DNA of 22,992 nt from Seison nebaliae (Eukaryota > Rotifera > Pararotatoria > Seisonacea > Seisonidae): assembly GCA_023231475.1 (NCBI GenBank), contig JALJEE010002546.1:1-22992 (forward strand), read 5' to 3'. Shown here piece by piece: positions 9,613-18,792 of the stretch (positions are counted from its first letter, which is position 1; every line of letters begins with the position of its first letter). Both the position numbers and the translations under genes were made by a program. The notes under the pieces were generated by a model. The model was not told the DNA's origin, did not search any database, and saw only the letters and a list, made by a program, of their open reading frames with translations.

Positions 9613-10938
9613 ATGAATGTGCTCCGATGGAAAATGAATGTGTGTCCTCTACAACATCTCCTCATATTCATCAAACTATTCTGGTTAGTCATATTCGTCT
9701 ACTGTCTAGTTAGTGAATGGCAATATATGAGTGAAGTGAAGCAATTCCAAGTAAAATCCAATCTTCTCATCGACAGTAAAGATTTGGTCTATTCGAAAAT
9801 TTTTCAAAATTATTCCGTCAAATTTCGTTTGATGGATCCAATCGGTCAATATATCGAGACACCGATAGGTGAATCGATAGCGAAAGTGATTTATCGATAT
9901 TTTCCCAACATCACTCCCAATCAAGTCTCGTTCACGGCCATACCGATTTGTATCGTCAGTTTTTTCCTCCTCGTTCATCCTACCAATTTCCATCTCGTCA
10001 TTTTGGGCATTTCAATTATGGAATTGCAGAATATTTTTGATTGTGTCGACGGATCATTATATCGATTGAAATCTCACAATCATTATTATATTTCCATCAG
10101 GAATCGACTTTCATGGTACATAGATGCGTGTTGTGATATCGTAACTGGAATCACATTATTTCTCGTCATTCTCATCATTACCAGGAAGAATAACGGAATG
10201 AAAATGCGCCGTTATATCTGGTTGAAATTGATCTCATTCTTTTACTCTTTCAAACAAATCACAAAATTTCTTTGGAAGAATTTCATTCGACATCTCTCCA
10301 ATTCATCCACACATTCAAATGACATGAATGAAAAGAAAGAATGGATAGACAACGAATCATTTGATGATTCTGATGAGAATTATAATACTAACAAATCCCC
10401 ACCAATATCTCAAAAGAGGACCATGTCCACATTTCTCATTTTCTCATTTGGCGCTCGTTTTCTCTTATTGGCATATGTTTGTGATCAGATCCTCCAAGAA
10501 TACACTAGACTACTTCATTCGAATGATCCATTCCGATCTGAATTATCGATTATCGATCGAGATGACAATAGTGAACAATCTGTCAATCAAACAATTTTCG
10601 ACTCATCCCAAATGGATAGTCTACTCAAAAGAATGAGAAGAGAAACGGAAATATTGAAAAATGTTCGTTCTTATCAAATATCCGTCTTCAAATCATGGAC
10701 AACATTTATTCTCACTAGTTTATGGCGATTGACATATCCACTTTTCATCAAAGATCAATTACTCATCGCAATTTCGTTGAAGTCATTGAAGAAGTATATC
10801 TATTTCACCAATTCGCTCGGTTGGATATATCTCATTCTTCTACTCATTCTCTCCAAACTCCATTTCATTCACATCACCAACAATATCCACCAATTGCTTC
10901 TCAACAATCAACAACCGACTGATAATTTGCTCAAATAA
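9613..10938 (+). CDS. Cpes: CDP-alcohol phosphotransferase, ceramide phosphoethanolamine synthase-like
   Basis: A 441-residue, single-exon polytopic membrane protein. The CDP-alcohol phosphotransferase signature reads D143-xx-D146-G147-xx-Y150-R151 then S167-xxx-D171-xxx-D175. The usual motif is D-xx-DG-xx-A-R...G-xxx-D-xxx-D. The Y in place of A before R is a variant described for insect ceramide phosphoethanolamine synthase, which moves phosphoethanolamine from CDP-ethanolamine to ceramide in the Golgi lumen. All four Asp are kept, but the second-half Gly is Ser. Other features fit: a membrane anchor (about 15-35), a roughly 60-residue stretch before the catalytic core, then hydrophobic segments near 104-140, 174-190, 274-292 and 395-413, and a charged acidic insertion (about 235-265) in the middle. 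The start is ATG 9613; the codon before it is GTG. Another CDP-alcohol transferase (choline/ethanolamine type) is the main alternative. Confidence 0.72.
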   Translation: MNVLRWKMNVCPLQHLLIFIKLFWLVIFVYCLVSEWQYMSEVKQFQVKSNLLIDSKDLVYSKIFQNYSVKFRLMDPIGQYIETPIGESIAKVIYRYFPNITPNQVSFTAIPICIVSFFLLVHPTNFHLVILGISIMELQNIFDCVDGSLYRLKSHNHYYISIRNRLSWYIDACCDIVTGITLFLVILIITRKNNGMKMRRYIWLKLISFFYSFKQITKFLWKNFIRHLSNSSTHSNDMNEKKEWIDNESFDDSDENYNTNKSPPISQKRTMSTFLIFSFGARFLLLAYVCDQILQEYTRLLHSNDPFRSELSIIDRDDNSEQSVNQTIFDSSQMDSLLKRMRRETEILKNVRSYQISVFKSWTTFILTSLWRLTYPLFIKDQLLIAISLKSLKKYIYFTNSLGWIYLILLLILSKLHFIHITNNIHQLLLNNQQPTDNLLK

Positions 10939-11053
10939 TTTTTTTTCCAATTTTCATTTTTTTTAAAATATTTATCCGGAAACAAAACCTTAAAAAAGCT
11001 AAAGAGAAAAACCATTTTTCTAAATGAATGGATTGTTTTGGATGGAATATATC

Positions 11054-11215
11054 GAATTTTTAATGGAATTTCATATTGAAAAAAAAATCAGTTTTTTGAA
11101 AAATATGGAATTTTTAATGGAATTTCATATTGAAAAAAAATCAATTTTTTGAAAAATAAGGAATTTTTAGTAACATTTTATATTGAAAAAAAAAACCATC
11201 TTTTAGGAAATTATG
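11054..11215 (+). repeat. 53-54-nt tandem repeat, three copies
   Basis: Units start at 11054, 11108 and 11161. Each begins GAATTTTTAATGGAATTTCA or a variant and contains TATTGAAAAAAAA and a TTTTTTG or TTTTAGG block. A fourth, degraded unit may begin near 11216. The array lies between the 3' ends of the CPES-like gene (+) and PPP2R3C (-). Confidence 0.75.
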
Positions 11216-11238
11216 GAAATATCAATTTATGATGGAAT

Positions 11239-11244
11239 TTTATT
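11239..11244 (-). terminator. Polyadenylation signal of PPP2R3C
   Basis: On the minus strand this reads AATAAA, about 20 nt past the PPP2R3C stop codon. The 3' UTR would be very short and would end in or beside the tandem array. Confidence 0.5.
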
Positions 11245-11260
11245 TAAGTGAGAAAAAAAA

Positions 11261-12892
11261 TTAGAAATTGGATTGAATTTCATCGAATTCATATACATTA
11301 TAGGAATCATCTCGTTCACCGGATTGATGTTCTGCTTCTAATTTATTGTCATATGATTCTTCCGTTGGCAGATTGAGTGAATCAGACGACGGACTTTTAA
11401 CATCAACATCTTCCACCGGTTCGGGTGGTTGTTGTTCCATCATTTGTCTCGTCTCGAATTGATCACGATGTTCATGTAGATAGAAACCACGAACGTCAAT
11501 CAATATGGTGACGACAGTGGCAGCAAATCCACAATTGATGAGATCTTTTAAATAAATTCTCTCGAGATTTTTCGGTGAGATCATGTCGAATATTTCGCGA
11601 CACATAATAAGAGTTGAAGGAAAGAAATTGTTAATTTCATCCAATTTCTTCTGTTCTTTCTCACCATTCGTTTCTTCGTCGTCTTCTTCATTTAAATTAT
11701 TTAATCGACCATATTCTTTTTTTACTCCTTCATAAAAATATTCGATATCGAAAGCAGTCATATAACCTTTTTGTGAGAAATCAAGAAAACGGAAAAAATA
11801 TCGGATGGATTGAGGTTCGTTAATCGTTTCTCGTGCCAATAATAAATCGATGAAAGAAACATATTCTAATTCCGTCGAGATGGTATCGAAAAGAACATCG
11901 AGAAATGTTGAAGTGAAATTAGCGAAATGATTCATTTCTTCTCTCGATAATTTTCCGTTTCCATCACGATCTAATTGAATGAATTTTTGGAAAATTCTCT
12001 CACAATTCTCTGCGGAAAACCAATTTTTCTTCGTCAAATAATTTCCACAAAGATCATTCATGAGAAATGAGGAAGAATTGAGAGGTTGATCGATCTCATC
12101 TCTCAATTCTAATAGATCATCCAAATATCCACTGACTAAAATATCGGAAATTCGAATTCTTCTCAATTTCATAGGATCGAGAAAAAAGAAGAATTTACGA
12201 ACGACGACCATCGAATAGAAATTGTACAAAGTCGTCGAGAGATGATTGAGTGAAGTTAATGTAGGAATTAATTCCATAATATATTGAGTCAGATGGTTTT
12301 GACTTAACATGCCACCACCATCAAAATCATAAAGAGCTAATCCGTATCTTGTCTGTGACGTCCATGACTGTTTCATAATGAACGATTTTATTTGAGAGAT
12401 GGAAATTTGATGGTTGAAATTGAGAGCGGAAAAAAGTGGAATTGTCAAAAATTTCAAAAATTTCTTGTTTTTCTTTTTCATCAATAATTCAATGAGTTCT
12501 CGATATTGATCATATGTTAATAAATCATCGGTGGCTGATGGAAAATGTGATTCGATGATTTGATCAATTTGATCCATCTCCTCATCAGAAATAGTGTCGT
12601 TCTCTAATTTCTTGTGAATTAATTCACGTTTCGCACATGCTCTTAATTTCAAACGGAAATTATTCTCTTTAACATCTTCCATCATTGCCACCTGATTCAT
12701 TGGACTGTTAATTTGTGGTCGATGTGGGAGATGTTCGTACAATTTCTCCAAATATTTTCCTTCCACTTCGTCCACCAATTCAGGACATTCTACACACGAA
12801 TTACACCATTTTTCAAAAGTTTTCGGAACGATTTTTTTCTTACGTTGATTCTCTGCTAATTTCAATTTAAGTTTTTCTATTTTGGTGGACAT
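11261..12892 (-). CDS. PPP2R3C: Protein phosphatase 2A regulatory subunit B'' gamma
   Basis: A 543-residue single-exon protein matching the PPP2R3C/G5PR family of EF-hand PP2A regulatory subunits. The family directs PP2A or PP5 activity and acts at centrosomes and in lymphocyte survival in vertebrates. Diagnostic stretches are SWTSQTRYGLALYD (176-189), IMELIPTL (205-212), VRKFFFFLDP (231-240) and DDLLELRDE (258-266). A canonical EF-hand loop, DRDGNGKLSREE (308-319), has liganding D308, D310, N312, K314, S316 and E319. EIFDMISPK (433-441) and TILIDVRGF (462-470) complete the family C-terminus. It is longer than the human protein (about 450 residues). The extra length is an acidic low-complexity insertion (about 399-420), a Pro/Ser/acidic tail after 488 and a longer, diverged N-terminus. 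The start is the first ATG (12892). It is divergent from DDX6, with 540 nt between the start codons. Confidence 0.92.
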   Translation of the reverse strand: MSTKIEKLKLKLAENQRKKKIVPKTFEKWCNSCVECPELVDEVEGKYLEKLYEHLPHRPQINSPMNQVAMMEDVKENNFRLKLRACAKRELIHKKLENDTISDEEMDQIDQIIESHFPSATDDLLTYDQYRELIELLMKKKNKKFLKFLTIPLFSALNFNHQISISQIKSFIMKQSWTSQTRYGLALYDFDGGGMLSQNHLTQYIMELIPTLTSLNHLSTTLYNFYSMVVVRKFFFFLDPMKLRRIRISDILVSGYLDDLLELRDEIDQPLNSSSFLMNDLCGNYLTKKNWFSAENCERIFQKFIQLDRDGNGKLSREEMNHFANFTSTFLDVLFDTISTELEYVSFIDLLLARETINEPQSIRYFFRFLDFSQKGYMTAFDIEYFYEGVKKEYGRLNNLNEEDDEETNGEKEQKKLDEINNFFPSTLIMCREIFDMISPKNLERIYLKDLINCGFAATVVTILIDVRGFYLHEHRDQFETRQMMEQQPPEPVEDVDVKSPSSDSLNLPTEESYDNKLEAEHQSGERDDSYNVYEFDEIQSNF

Positions 12893-13432
12893 TCCTCTGT
12901 GGTTGTCATGGAAACATGGTATAAGCTTAAAATTTAAATTTATAATTCAGATTTAAATTTTAAAGAAATTTTTTTGAAAAATTCCCAAGATATTTTTATT
13001 GGCAAATGAGGCTACTGTCCAAAATTAGACATGTAACATATGGAATTATTAATAAGAATTGTTTGTTTATCTGCTAAATTATTAAGGGAAATTTTCGAAA
13101 TGTTCGACGCTTAAATTTCGAATGAGATTCTTTCTGCGTTTAATGTAAATTGGGAGATAAATTAATGTTATTATTGGGCGATTGTGTATTGATTTCGAAT
13201 CCATGAACATCGTCTTGTGAAGGGCAATATAGGAGTTGCCTCTACCATGTGTTCCTTCTTGCTAATTCTAGTTTAACATTTTCTTCTCCTTATTTCTACA
13301 TAGATTCTCCTTATTCTAAAGATTGTCGCTAAAATAAAAATTTTTTGAAATTTTCAATAAATATTTCTAATTTTCCTTCTACAAGTACTGTACGACTACA
13401 AGTCCATATTGGAAAGACACACGTTCCTAATC
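12893..13432. promoter_or_regulatory. Shared intergenic region of divergent PPP2R3C and DDX6
   Basis: These 540 nt separate two outward-facing start codons, so the region must hold both promoters unless one gene has a long leader. No strong TATA box or known factor site stands out. The sequence is AT-rich and unique. Confidence 0.5.
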
Positions 13433-15328
13433 ATGAGTAACAAGAAAGTGACACCTGACAACGATGATGATCCTCCCTGGTGTGCATCATCGTTACCTGA
13501 GAAAAAGAATGATCCTCCATATATATCGTCATCGGATAGAAACAATGATCCTCCTCAGAAATCGGAGGATATTATAAGAAATTTTGAACCGTCAAAACGA
13601 GCGAAAGGTAAAAATAATCCTGCATGGAAATCGTCACCGGATGGATCAACAAGAAATAAGGGACAGATGAATACTGGATGGAAATCATCACCGGATAGAT
13701 CAACGAGAAATAAAAGAGAGATAAATACTGCATGGAAATCATCAGCTGAAAGTCCAACACGACCGTCAATGACGAAAGCAAATTTGGAAGAAAAGAGAAT
13801 AACAGCTCTCATGAATAATCGAAGAGTACAAACGGATGATGTGATGGATAAGAATAATACGGAATTTTCTCATTTCAATTTAAAATATGAACTTCAAATG
13901 GGAATTTATGAAAAGGGTTGGGCACAACCATCTCGAATCCAATCGAAAACTATTCCCTTCATTCTCCAAGGAAGAAATATATTAGCGAGAGCAAAGAATG
14001 GAGTAGGGAAAACAGGAGCCTTTCTCATTCCTATGCTTCAAATGATCGATACGAATTTATCAAGAATTCAAGCACTCATCATCGTTCCAACGAGAGAATT
14101 GGCACTCCAAACTTCACAAACGGCAATTCAATTAGCGAAGTATTTAAACACGAAAGTCACAGTGACTACCGGCGGAACAAATCTAGTAGAAGACATTTTA
14201 AGATTTGAAAATACCGTTCATATGGTGGTGGCGACGCCAGGAAGAATTTTAGATCTGATGGAGAAAAATTTAGCCGATACAAAAGAGTGTGGTATATTGG
14301 CATTGGATGAAGCGGATCGTATTCTGTATATGGATAAAGATAGAATGTTATTTAAAATAATTTCTCATTTAGCACCTAAGCCACAAATTTTGTTATTATC
14401 GGCTACTTTTCCGAATTTGGTGAGAGATTTTACAATGAATTATTTGGAGAATCCACAATATGTAAATGACATGGAAATTTTGACGTTGAAAGGCGTCACT
14501 CAATATTATGCTTTTGTTGAAGAACGACAGAAAGTGGCATGTTTAAATACTTTATTCAATCGACTCAATTTTAATCAGTCGATAATTTTTTGCAATTCAG
14601 TTCAACGAGTTGAATTGTTAGCGACGAAAATTCATTCATTGGGTTACTCCTGTTTCTACATCCATTCGAAGATGATGCAACGTAATAGAAATCATGTCTT
14701 CCATGACTTCCGTGAAGGAAAGTGTCGACATCTCATCAGTTCTGATTTGTGTGCGAGAGGAATCGATAACGAAAATGTGAATGTTGTGATCAATTTTGAT
14801 TTGCCTAAAAGTGCCGAAACTTATCTCCATCGTATTGGTCGTAGTGGTCGATTTGGACATTTGGGTATTGCCATCAATCTCATTACATATGAAGATCGAC
14901 ATGATCTTCGGAAAATAGAAGATGAATTAGGAACGGGAATTATTCCAATTCCAAAAGAGATCGATTCTCGTCTCTATGTATCATCAGCTTTAGTTGTTGA
15001 TCATGATCATAGTAATACAGATCGAATGGAAGAAGTAGCATTGGTGAGAAGGAAACAAGAAGCGGATTATCATCAACGATTGGCAGATTTAAAAATTGAA
15101 CATGAACGAGAACGAGAACAACAACAAGATTTAGTTTCATCTTCTACTCAACAACAACCTCAATCATCCTACAACAACAATAATAATAATAATAATAATC
15201 GAAATTCAAATTATCGTCAAAACAATAATAACAATGATGACGGTAATTATAATGGGAGATTTCATCATCATCATCATCATCATAATCATTCTAATAATAG
15301 TCATCAATCGAAAGGAATGAGATGTTAA
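13433..15328 (+). CDS. DDX6: DEAD-box RNA helicase DDX6 / Me31B
   Basis: A 631-residue, single-exon protein of the DDX6/Me31B/Dhh1 family, which represses translation and promotes mRNA decapping in P-bodies and binds eIF4E-T, LSM14, EDC3 and PAT1. Motifs in order: Q-motif region (147-170), Walker A AKNGVGKT (187-194), PTREL (219-223), TGGT (about 246-249), TPGR (268-271), DEAD (292-295), SAT (323-325), ARGID (441-445) and HRIGRSGR (466-473). The DDX6 signatures [21 protein letters not shown] and SCFYIHSKM are also present. The N-terminus has an unusual set of degenerate repeats (N-x-x-W-K-S-S-P-D-x-S-T-R-N-K) at about 55-110. The C-terminus is extended by about 100 residues, with a coiled charged stretch, a Gln/Asn-rich run and a His run, likely prion-like or phase-separating. 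The start is the first ATG; an upstream TTG in the same frame is ignored. Confidence 0.95.
   Translation: MSNKKVTPDNDDDPPWCASSLPEKKNDPPYISSSDRNNDPPQKSEDIIRNFEPSKRAKGKNNPAWKSSPDGSTRNKGQMNTGWKSSPDRSTRNKREINTAWKSSAESPTRPSMTKANLEEKRITALMNNRRVQTDDVMDKNNTEFSHFNLKYELQMGIYEKGWAQPSRIQSKTIPFILQGRNILARAKNGVGKTGAFLIPMLQMIDTNLSRIQALIIVPTRELALQTSQTAIQLAKYLNTKVTVTTGGTNLVEDILRFENTVHMVVATPGRILDLMEKNLADTKECGILALDEADRILYMDKDRMLFKIISHLAPKPQILLLSATFPNLVRDFTMNYLENPQYVNDMEILTLKGVTQYYAFVEERQKVACLNTLFNRLNFNQSIIFCNSVQRVELLATKIHSLGYSCFYIHSKMMQRNRNHVFHDFREGKCRHLISSDLCARGIDNENVNVVINFDLPKSAETYLHRIGRSGRFGHLGIAINLITYEDRHDLRKIEDELGTGIIPIPKEIDSRLYVSSALVVDHDHSNTDRMEEVALVRRKQEADYHQRLADLKIEHEREREQQQDLVSSSTQQQPQSSYNNNNNNNNNRNSNYRQNNNNNDDGNYNGRFHHHHHHHNHSNNSHQSKGMRC
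15170..15290 (+). repeat. Trinucleotide runs (AAC/AAT and CAT) inside DDX6
   Basis: AAC/AAT repeats at about 15171-15199 and CAT repeats at about 15264-15284 encode the Asn and His homopolymers of the DDX6 tail. They are pure or nearly pure codon repeats, so they are likely polymorphic in length. Confidence 0.8.
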
Positions 15329-15366
15329 ATTTTCCACATCTTCTCTTCGGATGAATGAATGAAATG

Positions 15367-15372
15367 AATAAA
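15367..15372 (+). terminator. Polyadenylation signal of DDX6
   Basis: AATAAA lies 38 nt after the DDX6 stop codon, consistent with a short 3' UTR. Confidence 0.5.
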
Positions 15373-15377
15373 AATTA

Positions 15378-15602
15378 TTAATGAATGTAGAGAAAATTAT
15401 TTCGTTCTTCATCCCGAAAAAGACGCGAAAAAAGATGATAAATTATTATTTTTTCTATTTGTAAATTATTTTCAATGTTTCCTTCTGTTTCTCGAAGAAA
15501 CTGAACATTTTCGATTTGTTGGAAGAAACAATTCGATTGTGTTTCCAACCATTTCACAATTCCCCTTTTTCTTTCTATTTCACTACAATTATTATTCTCC
15601 AT
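15378..15602 (-). CDS. Possible small protein of 74 residues
   Basis: An ATG-started frame on the minus strand, ending about 50 nt from the DDX6 stop in convergent orientation. The product is mixed charged and amphipathic (KWLETQSNCFFQQIENVQFL region, 17-36), with codon use like its neighbours (many TCG, CGA and GAA) and an upstream in-frame stop fixing the start. No family is recognised. It could be a real small gene, an exon, or chance in the 3' region of DDX6. Confidence 0.3.
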   Translation of the reverse strand: MENNNCSEIERKRGIVKWLETQSNCFFQQIENVQFLRETEGNIENNLQIEKIIIYHLFSRLFRDEERNNFLYIH

Positions 15603-16318
15603 ATTTCCAATTTATCATTTCATCATCAACATCATAGAGCAAACGGATTATTTCCGATTCCATCTAATTAGATCATTACCAGACAATTAAATGACGTAAT
15701 CCGTCATCTTTTTTTTCAAGTCTGTTACACTTTCCCTTTTCATCGACCGATGTGGAACTTTTCGATTATGAAACCATATTCCCATTACATGTAAATCCTC
15801 TTTTACTTATCTTAGTGAAAATATGGAATTGAATCGAGAAGAATTCCTCAAATTTTCCTCCTACAAAAACACTAAACAATCATCACAATGAATTGTGAGA
15901 ACCGTCATCGAAGCAGCAAAAATACCATCACCAGAATATTGTAAAGTCGAACCAACTCTCGATAATCAGCAAGAATTCCATCCAATTCCCTATAATGGAA
16001 AAGTTGATGTTTTGTATGATATCCATCATGTGATATTGTATAAATTCCGAAGTTTTTTTGATCGTCCCATTTTCATCGATTCTCTCCTCCTCCTCCTCCT
16101 CATCACCACTATCACCACCAAAAAATGAGACATAATCGTGTCAATTTTAATTTTAATTTGATACAATAATTTTTGAGAAAAGATTCTCCTTCGAATAAAA
16201 ATGACAACAAACGATCAATTTCTAATTTTTCTTCTTCAGTAGATCTTCTTTTAAAAATTTGAAAAAAAAAAAAATTTTGAAAATTTTTTGAAAATTTTTC
16301 TTCTTTCCAATTGAGGAT
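15603..16318. other. Intergenic region upstream of XPD
   Basis: No secure gene. A frame at about 15892-16128 (+) reads a protein-like peptide ending in a Leu-rich stretch but has no ATG and is not recognised. A TCC/CTC run lies at 16081-16101. From 16255 to 16300 there are A- and T-homopolymer blocks (AAATTTT repeats). The XPD ATG follows a pyrimidine-rich CTTCTTTCC stretch by about 10 nt. Confidence 0.45.
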
Positions 16319-18658
16319 ATGAAGATAGAATTTGACGATTTAACGGTTTTATTTCCGTACGATTTCATATATCCCGAACAATATTTGTATATGAAAGAAC
16401 TTAAGAAATGTTTGGATCAGGAAGGACATTGTCTTCTCGAAATGCCGACAGGAACGGGAAAAACGGTTTGTCTTCTCTCACTCACCGTCGCTTATATGTT
16501 GGCCCACAACGATAAAATGAAGAAGATAATTTATTGTTCTCGAACAATTCCAGAAATGAATAAAGTGATTAATGAATTGAAATGTCTTTTCACTTATTAT
16601 AAGAAAATGAATCGTCCAACTATGATTGATGGTAAAGAGATGTTGGGTTTTATTTTGTCATCTCGAAAGAATTTGTGTCTGCACTCTCGAGTCTCGCAAA
16701 TGAAGAGTGGGCGGGAAGTGGATGGATTGTGTCATCGATTGATGGTCAATCAGAAGATAATGGAAGAGACATCGGACGATATTGAAGATCAAATGGAGAA
16801 TTTGGAAGTGTGTAAATTCTATATTGATCTAGAGAAGGAATTGGATGAGAGAGGAGCATGTGGTAGTATGGAGAGTGGTGGTGTGTTCGCTTTGGAAGAT
16901 CTGAAAGAATTGGGTGAGAAAGAAGGTAAATGTCCATATTTCATGGCGAGACGAATGTTGGAAGATGCTCATATCATCGTTTATTCTTATTCTTATTTAT
17001 TGGACGTGAAAATTGCTCAGAAAATTTCCATCAAATTTCCTGAAGAATCAGTGGTAATTTTTGACGAGGCTCATAATATCGATTCGGTTTGTATCGATTC
17101 TCTCAGTCTCACTCTCAACAATCGCACATTGGAAGACGCGTCAAAAAGTTGTGAAGTGCTCACCACTCGATTAAGTCGAATGAATGAGAAAGTATTGAAA
17201 GATGAATATAGAACCATATTAAAATCGATAGAAGAGAGGAAAGAGAAGAGGAATCAGAATGCTCTCCTCGCCAATCCCATCAGAGATGATGATTTGTTAA
17301 TGGAAAAAATTCCAGGAAATATGAGAAATGGAAAACATTTCGTACAATTCCTTAAACGTGTCATCGAATATATCCAATCGAGAATGAGAGCACAACACGA
17401 TATACACGAATCGCCCCCTCTCTTCCTTCGAGATATCGGTCAACGAATGTTAATCGAAAGATCTCATCTTCAATTCGCTGCGGAACGTCTCCGAATTCTC
17501 ATGGACACATTAAAAATCGAAGATATTCTCAATTACACAGCTCTTACCGTTGTCGCTGATCTTTGCACGTTGACAGCGACTTATGTCAAAGGTTTCAGTA
17601 TCATTATTGAACCATATGGTGGAAATAAGAAAATGTCGAACGGTTTGTTGAAATTGGATCCAATTCTCACATTCGCTTGTCACGATGCCAGTATCGCGAT
17701 AAAACCGATTTTAAAAAAATACCGAAATGTCGCCATCACTAGCGGAACGTTATCTCCTTTGAACATGTTGCCGAGAATTTTGGATTTTATTCCAATTCTT
17801 TCCTGCTCGTTTACTATGTCGTTATCACGACAAAATCTTTGTCCACTTGTCGTTTCGAAAGGGAATGATCATATTTCAATGACCACAAAATTCCAAACAA
17901 GAGATGACGAAAGTATCTCCAGAAATTATGGATTGTTACTCATTAGTTTATGTAAAACTGTTCCTGATGGTATAGTCGCTTTCTTTACATCTTATTCTTA
18001 TCTTGAATCCACTATCGCTTCCTGGTACGAACAACGAGTGTTGGAGCAATTGCAAAAACATAAATTAGTTTTCATCGAATCACCTGATTCGAAAGCAACA
18101 AGTTTAGCACTTTTCAATTATCAGCGCGCTTGTCAAAGTGGACGAGGAGCTCTCCTTCTTTCCGTTGCACGTGGCAAAGTATCAGAAGGAGTCGATTTCG
18201 ATCATCATTATGGTCGTTGTGTAGTGATGTTTGGAGTTCCATTCGTCTATACCAAGTCGAGAACGTTAAGAGCTAGATTGGAATTCCTGCGTGAACGGTA
18301 CAATATCAGGGAAACGGATTTCCTCACTTTCGACGCCATGAGACATGCAGCTCAATGTGTCGGACGAGTATTGAGAGGAAAAACGGATTATGGTCTGATG
18401 GTGTTCGCTGACGCCAGATTCGGACGTGCCGATAAACGTTCTCGTCTTCCCAAATGGTTAGGCGAGTACATGAGAGATGGTGTTTGTGATCTCACAATCG
18501 ATGAGTGTATTTTTGTGGCGAAACGTTATTTCAAAATGATGGGCAAACCAATGACAACAAAAAATCAATTAGGTGTAGCTTTATTGAATGAAGATCATTT
18601 GAAAGATCCGGAATTAGTTGAATCATTAAAAAAAAAAGTTGTTGTCGCTAATTTTTAA
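16319..18658 (+). CDS. ERCC2: TFIIH helicase subunit XPD / ERCC2
   Basis: A 779-residue single-exon protein matching XPD, the 5'-3' iron-sulphur DNA helicase of TFIIH used in nucleotide excision repair and as a scaffold for the CAK kinase in transcription. Walker A is MPTGTGKT (42-49, K48). The four Fe-S cysteines are C120, C138, C165 and C205, with more residues between C138-C165 and C165-C205 than in human XPD. The DEAH box is D249-H252, in VVIFDEAHNID. Family blocks continue: AITSGTLSP (472-480), SVARGKVSEGVDF (615-627) and motif VI QCVGRVLRGKTDYG (679-692) with both arginines. The Arch domain lies between about 260 and 440. The length is close to the human 760, and the C-terminal LGVALLNEDHL block is present. 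Nothing is missing, so it should be active. The start is the ATG that aligns with the family N-terminus (MKIEFDDLTVLFPYDFIYPEQ). Confidence 0.96.
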   Translation: MKIEFDDLTVLFPYDFIYPEQYLYMKELKKCLDQEGHCLLEMPTGTGKTVCLLSLTVAYMLAHNDKMKKIIYCSRTIPEMNKVINELKCLFTYYKKMNRPTMIDGKEMLGFILSSRKNLCLHSRVSQMKSGREVDGLCHRLMVNQKIMEETSDDIEDQMENLEVCKFYIDLEKELDERGACGSMESGGVFALEDLKELGEKEGKCPYFMARRMLEDAHIIVYSYSYLLDVKIAQKISIKFPEESVVIFDEAHNIDSVCIDSLSLTLNNRTLEDASKSCEVLTTRLSRMNEKVLKDEYRTILKSIEERKEKRNQNALLANPIRDDDLLMEKIPGNMRNGKHFVQFLKRVIEYIQSRMRAQHDIHESPPLFLRDIGQRMLIERSHLQFAAERLRILMDTLKIEDILNYTALTVVADLCTLTATYVKGFSIIIEPYGGNKKMSNGLLKLDPILTFACHDASIAIKPILKKYRNVAITSGTLSPLNMLPRILDFIPILSCSFTMSLSRQNLCPLVVSKGNDHISMTTKFQTRDDESISRNYGLLLISLCKTVPDGIVAFFTSYSYLESTIASWYEQRVLEQLQKHKLVFIESPDSKATSLALFNYQRACQSGRGALLLSVARGKVSEGVDFDHHYGRCVVMFGVPFVYTKSRTLRARLEFLRERYNIRETDFLTFDAMRHAAQCVGRVLRGKTDYGLMVFADARFGRADKRSRLPKWLGEYMRDGVCDLTIDECIFVAKRYFKMMGKPMTTKNQLGVALLNEDHLKDPELVESLKKKVVVANF

Positions 18659-18700
18659 TATTCATTTTTATCATTTTTTTATTTTTTATATTCCAAAAAA

Positions 18701-18706
18701 TTTATT
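18701..18706 (-). terminator. Possible polyadenylation signal of the small membrane protein gene
   Basis: It reads AATAAA on the minus strand, 87 nt past the stop at 18793. It also lies in the 3' region of convergent XPD, so the two 3' UTRs probably overlap. Confidence 0.35.
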
Positions 18707-18792
18707 TCATTCTTCTTAACTTTCAATACTGTTATTCGTTAAAATTAAAATTATTGAAATTTAATGAAATTATTTAATAATTTCCAATCTAC

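Noticed and set aside
9706-9993. 95-codon minus-strand frame in the CPES-like gene
   Set aside because: Antisense of the enzyme N-terminal region, whose + frame holds the catalytic motif.
15892-16128. Protein-like + strand frame with a Leu-rich end between DDX6 and XPD
   Set aside because: No in-frame ATG, a stop just upstream, and the Leu run comes from a CTC/TCC repeat. It could be an exon, but nothing supports joining it to anything.
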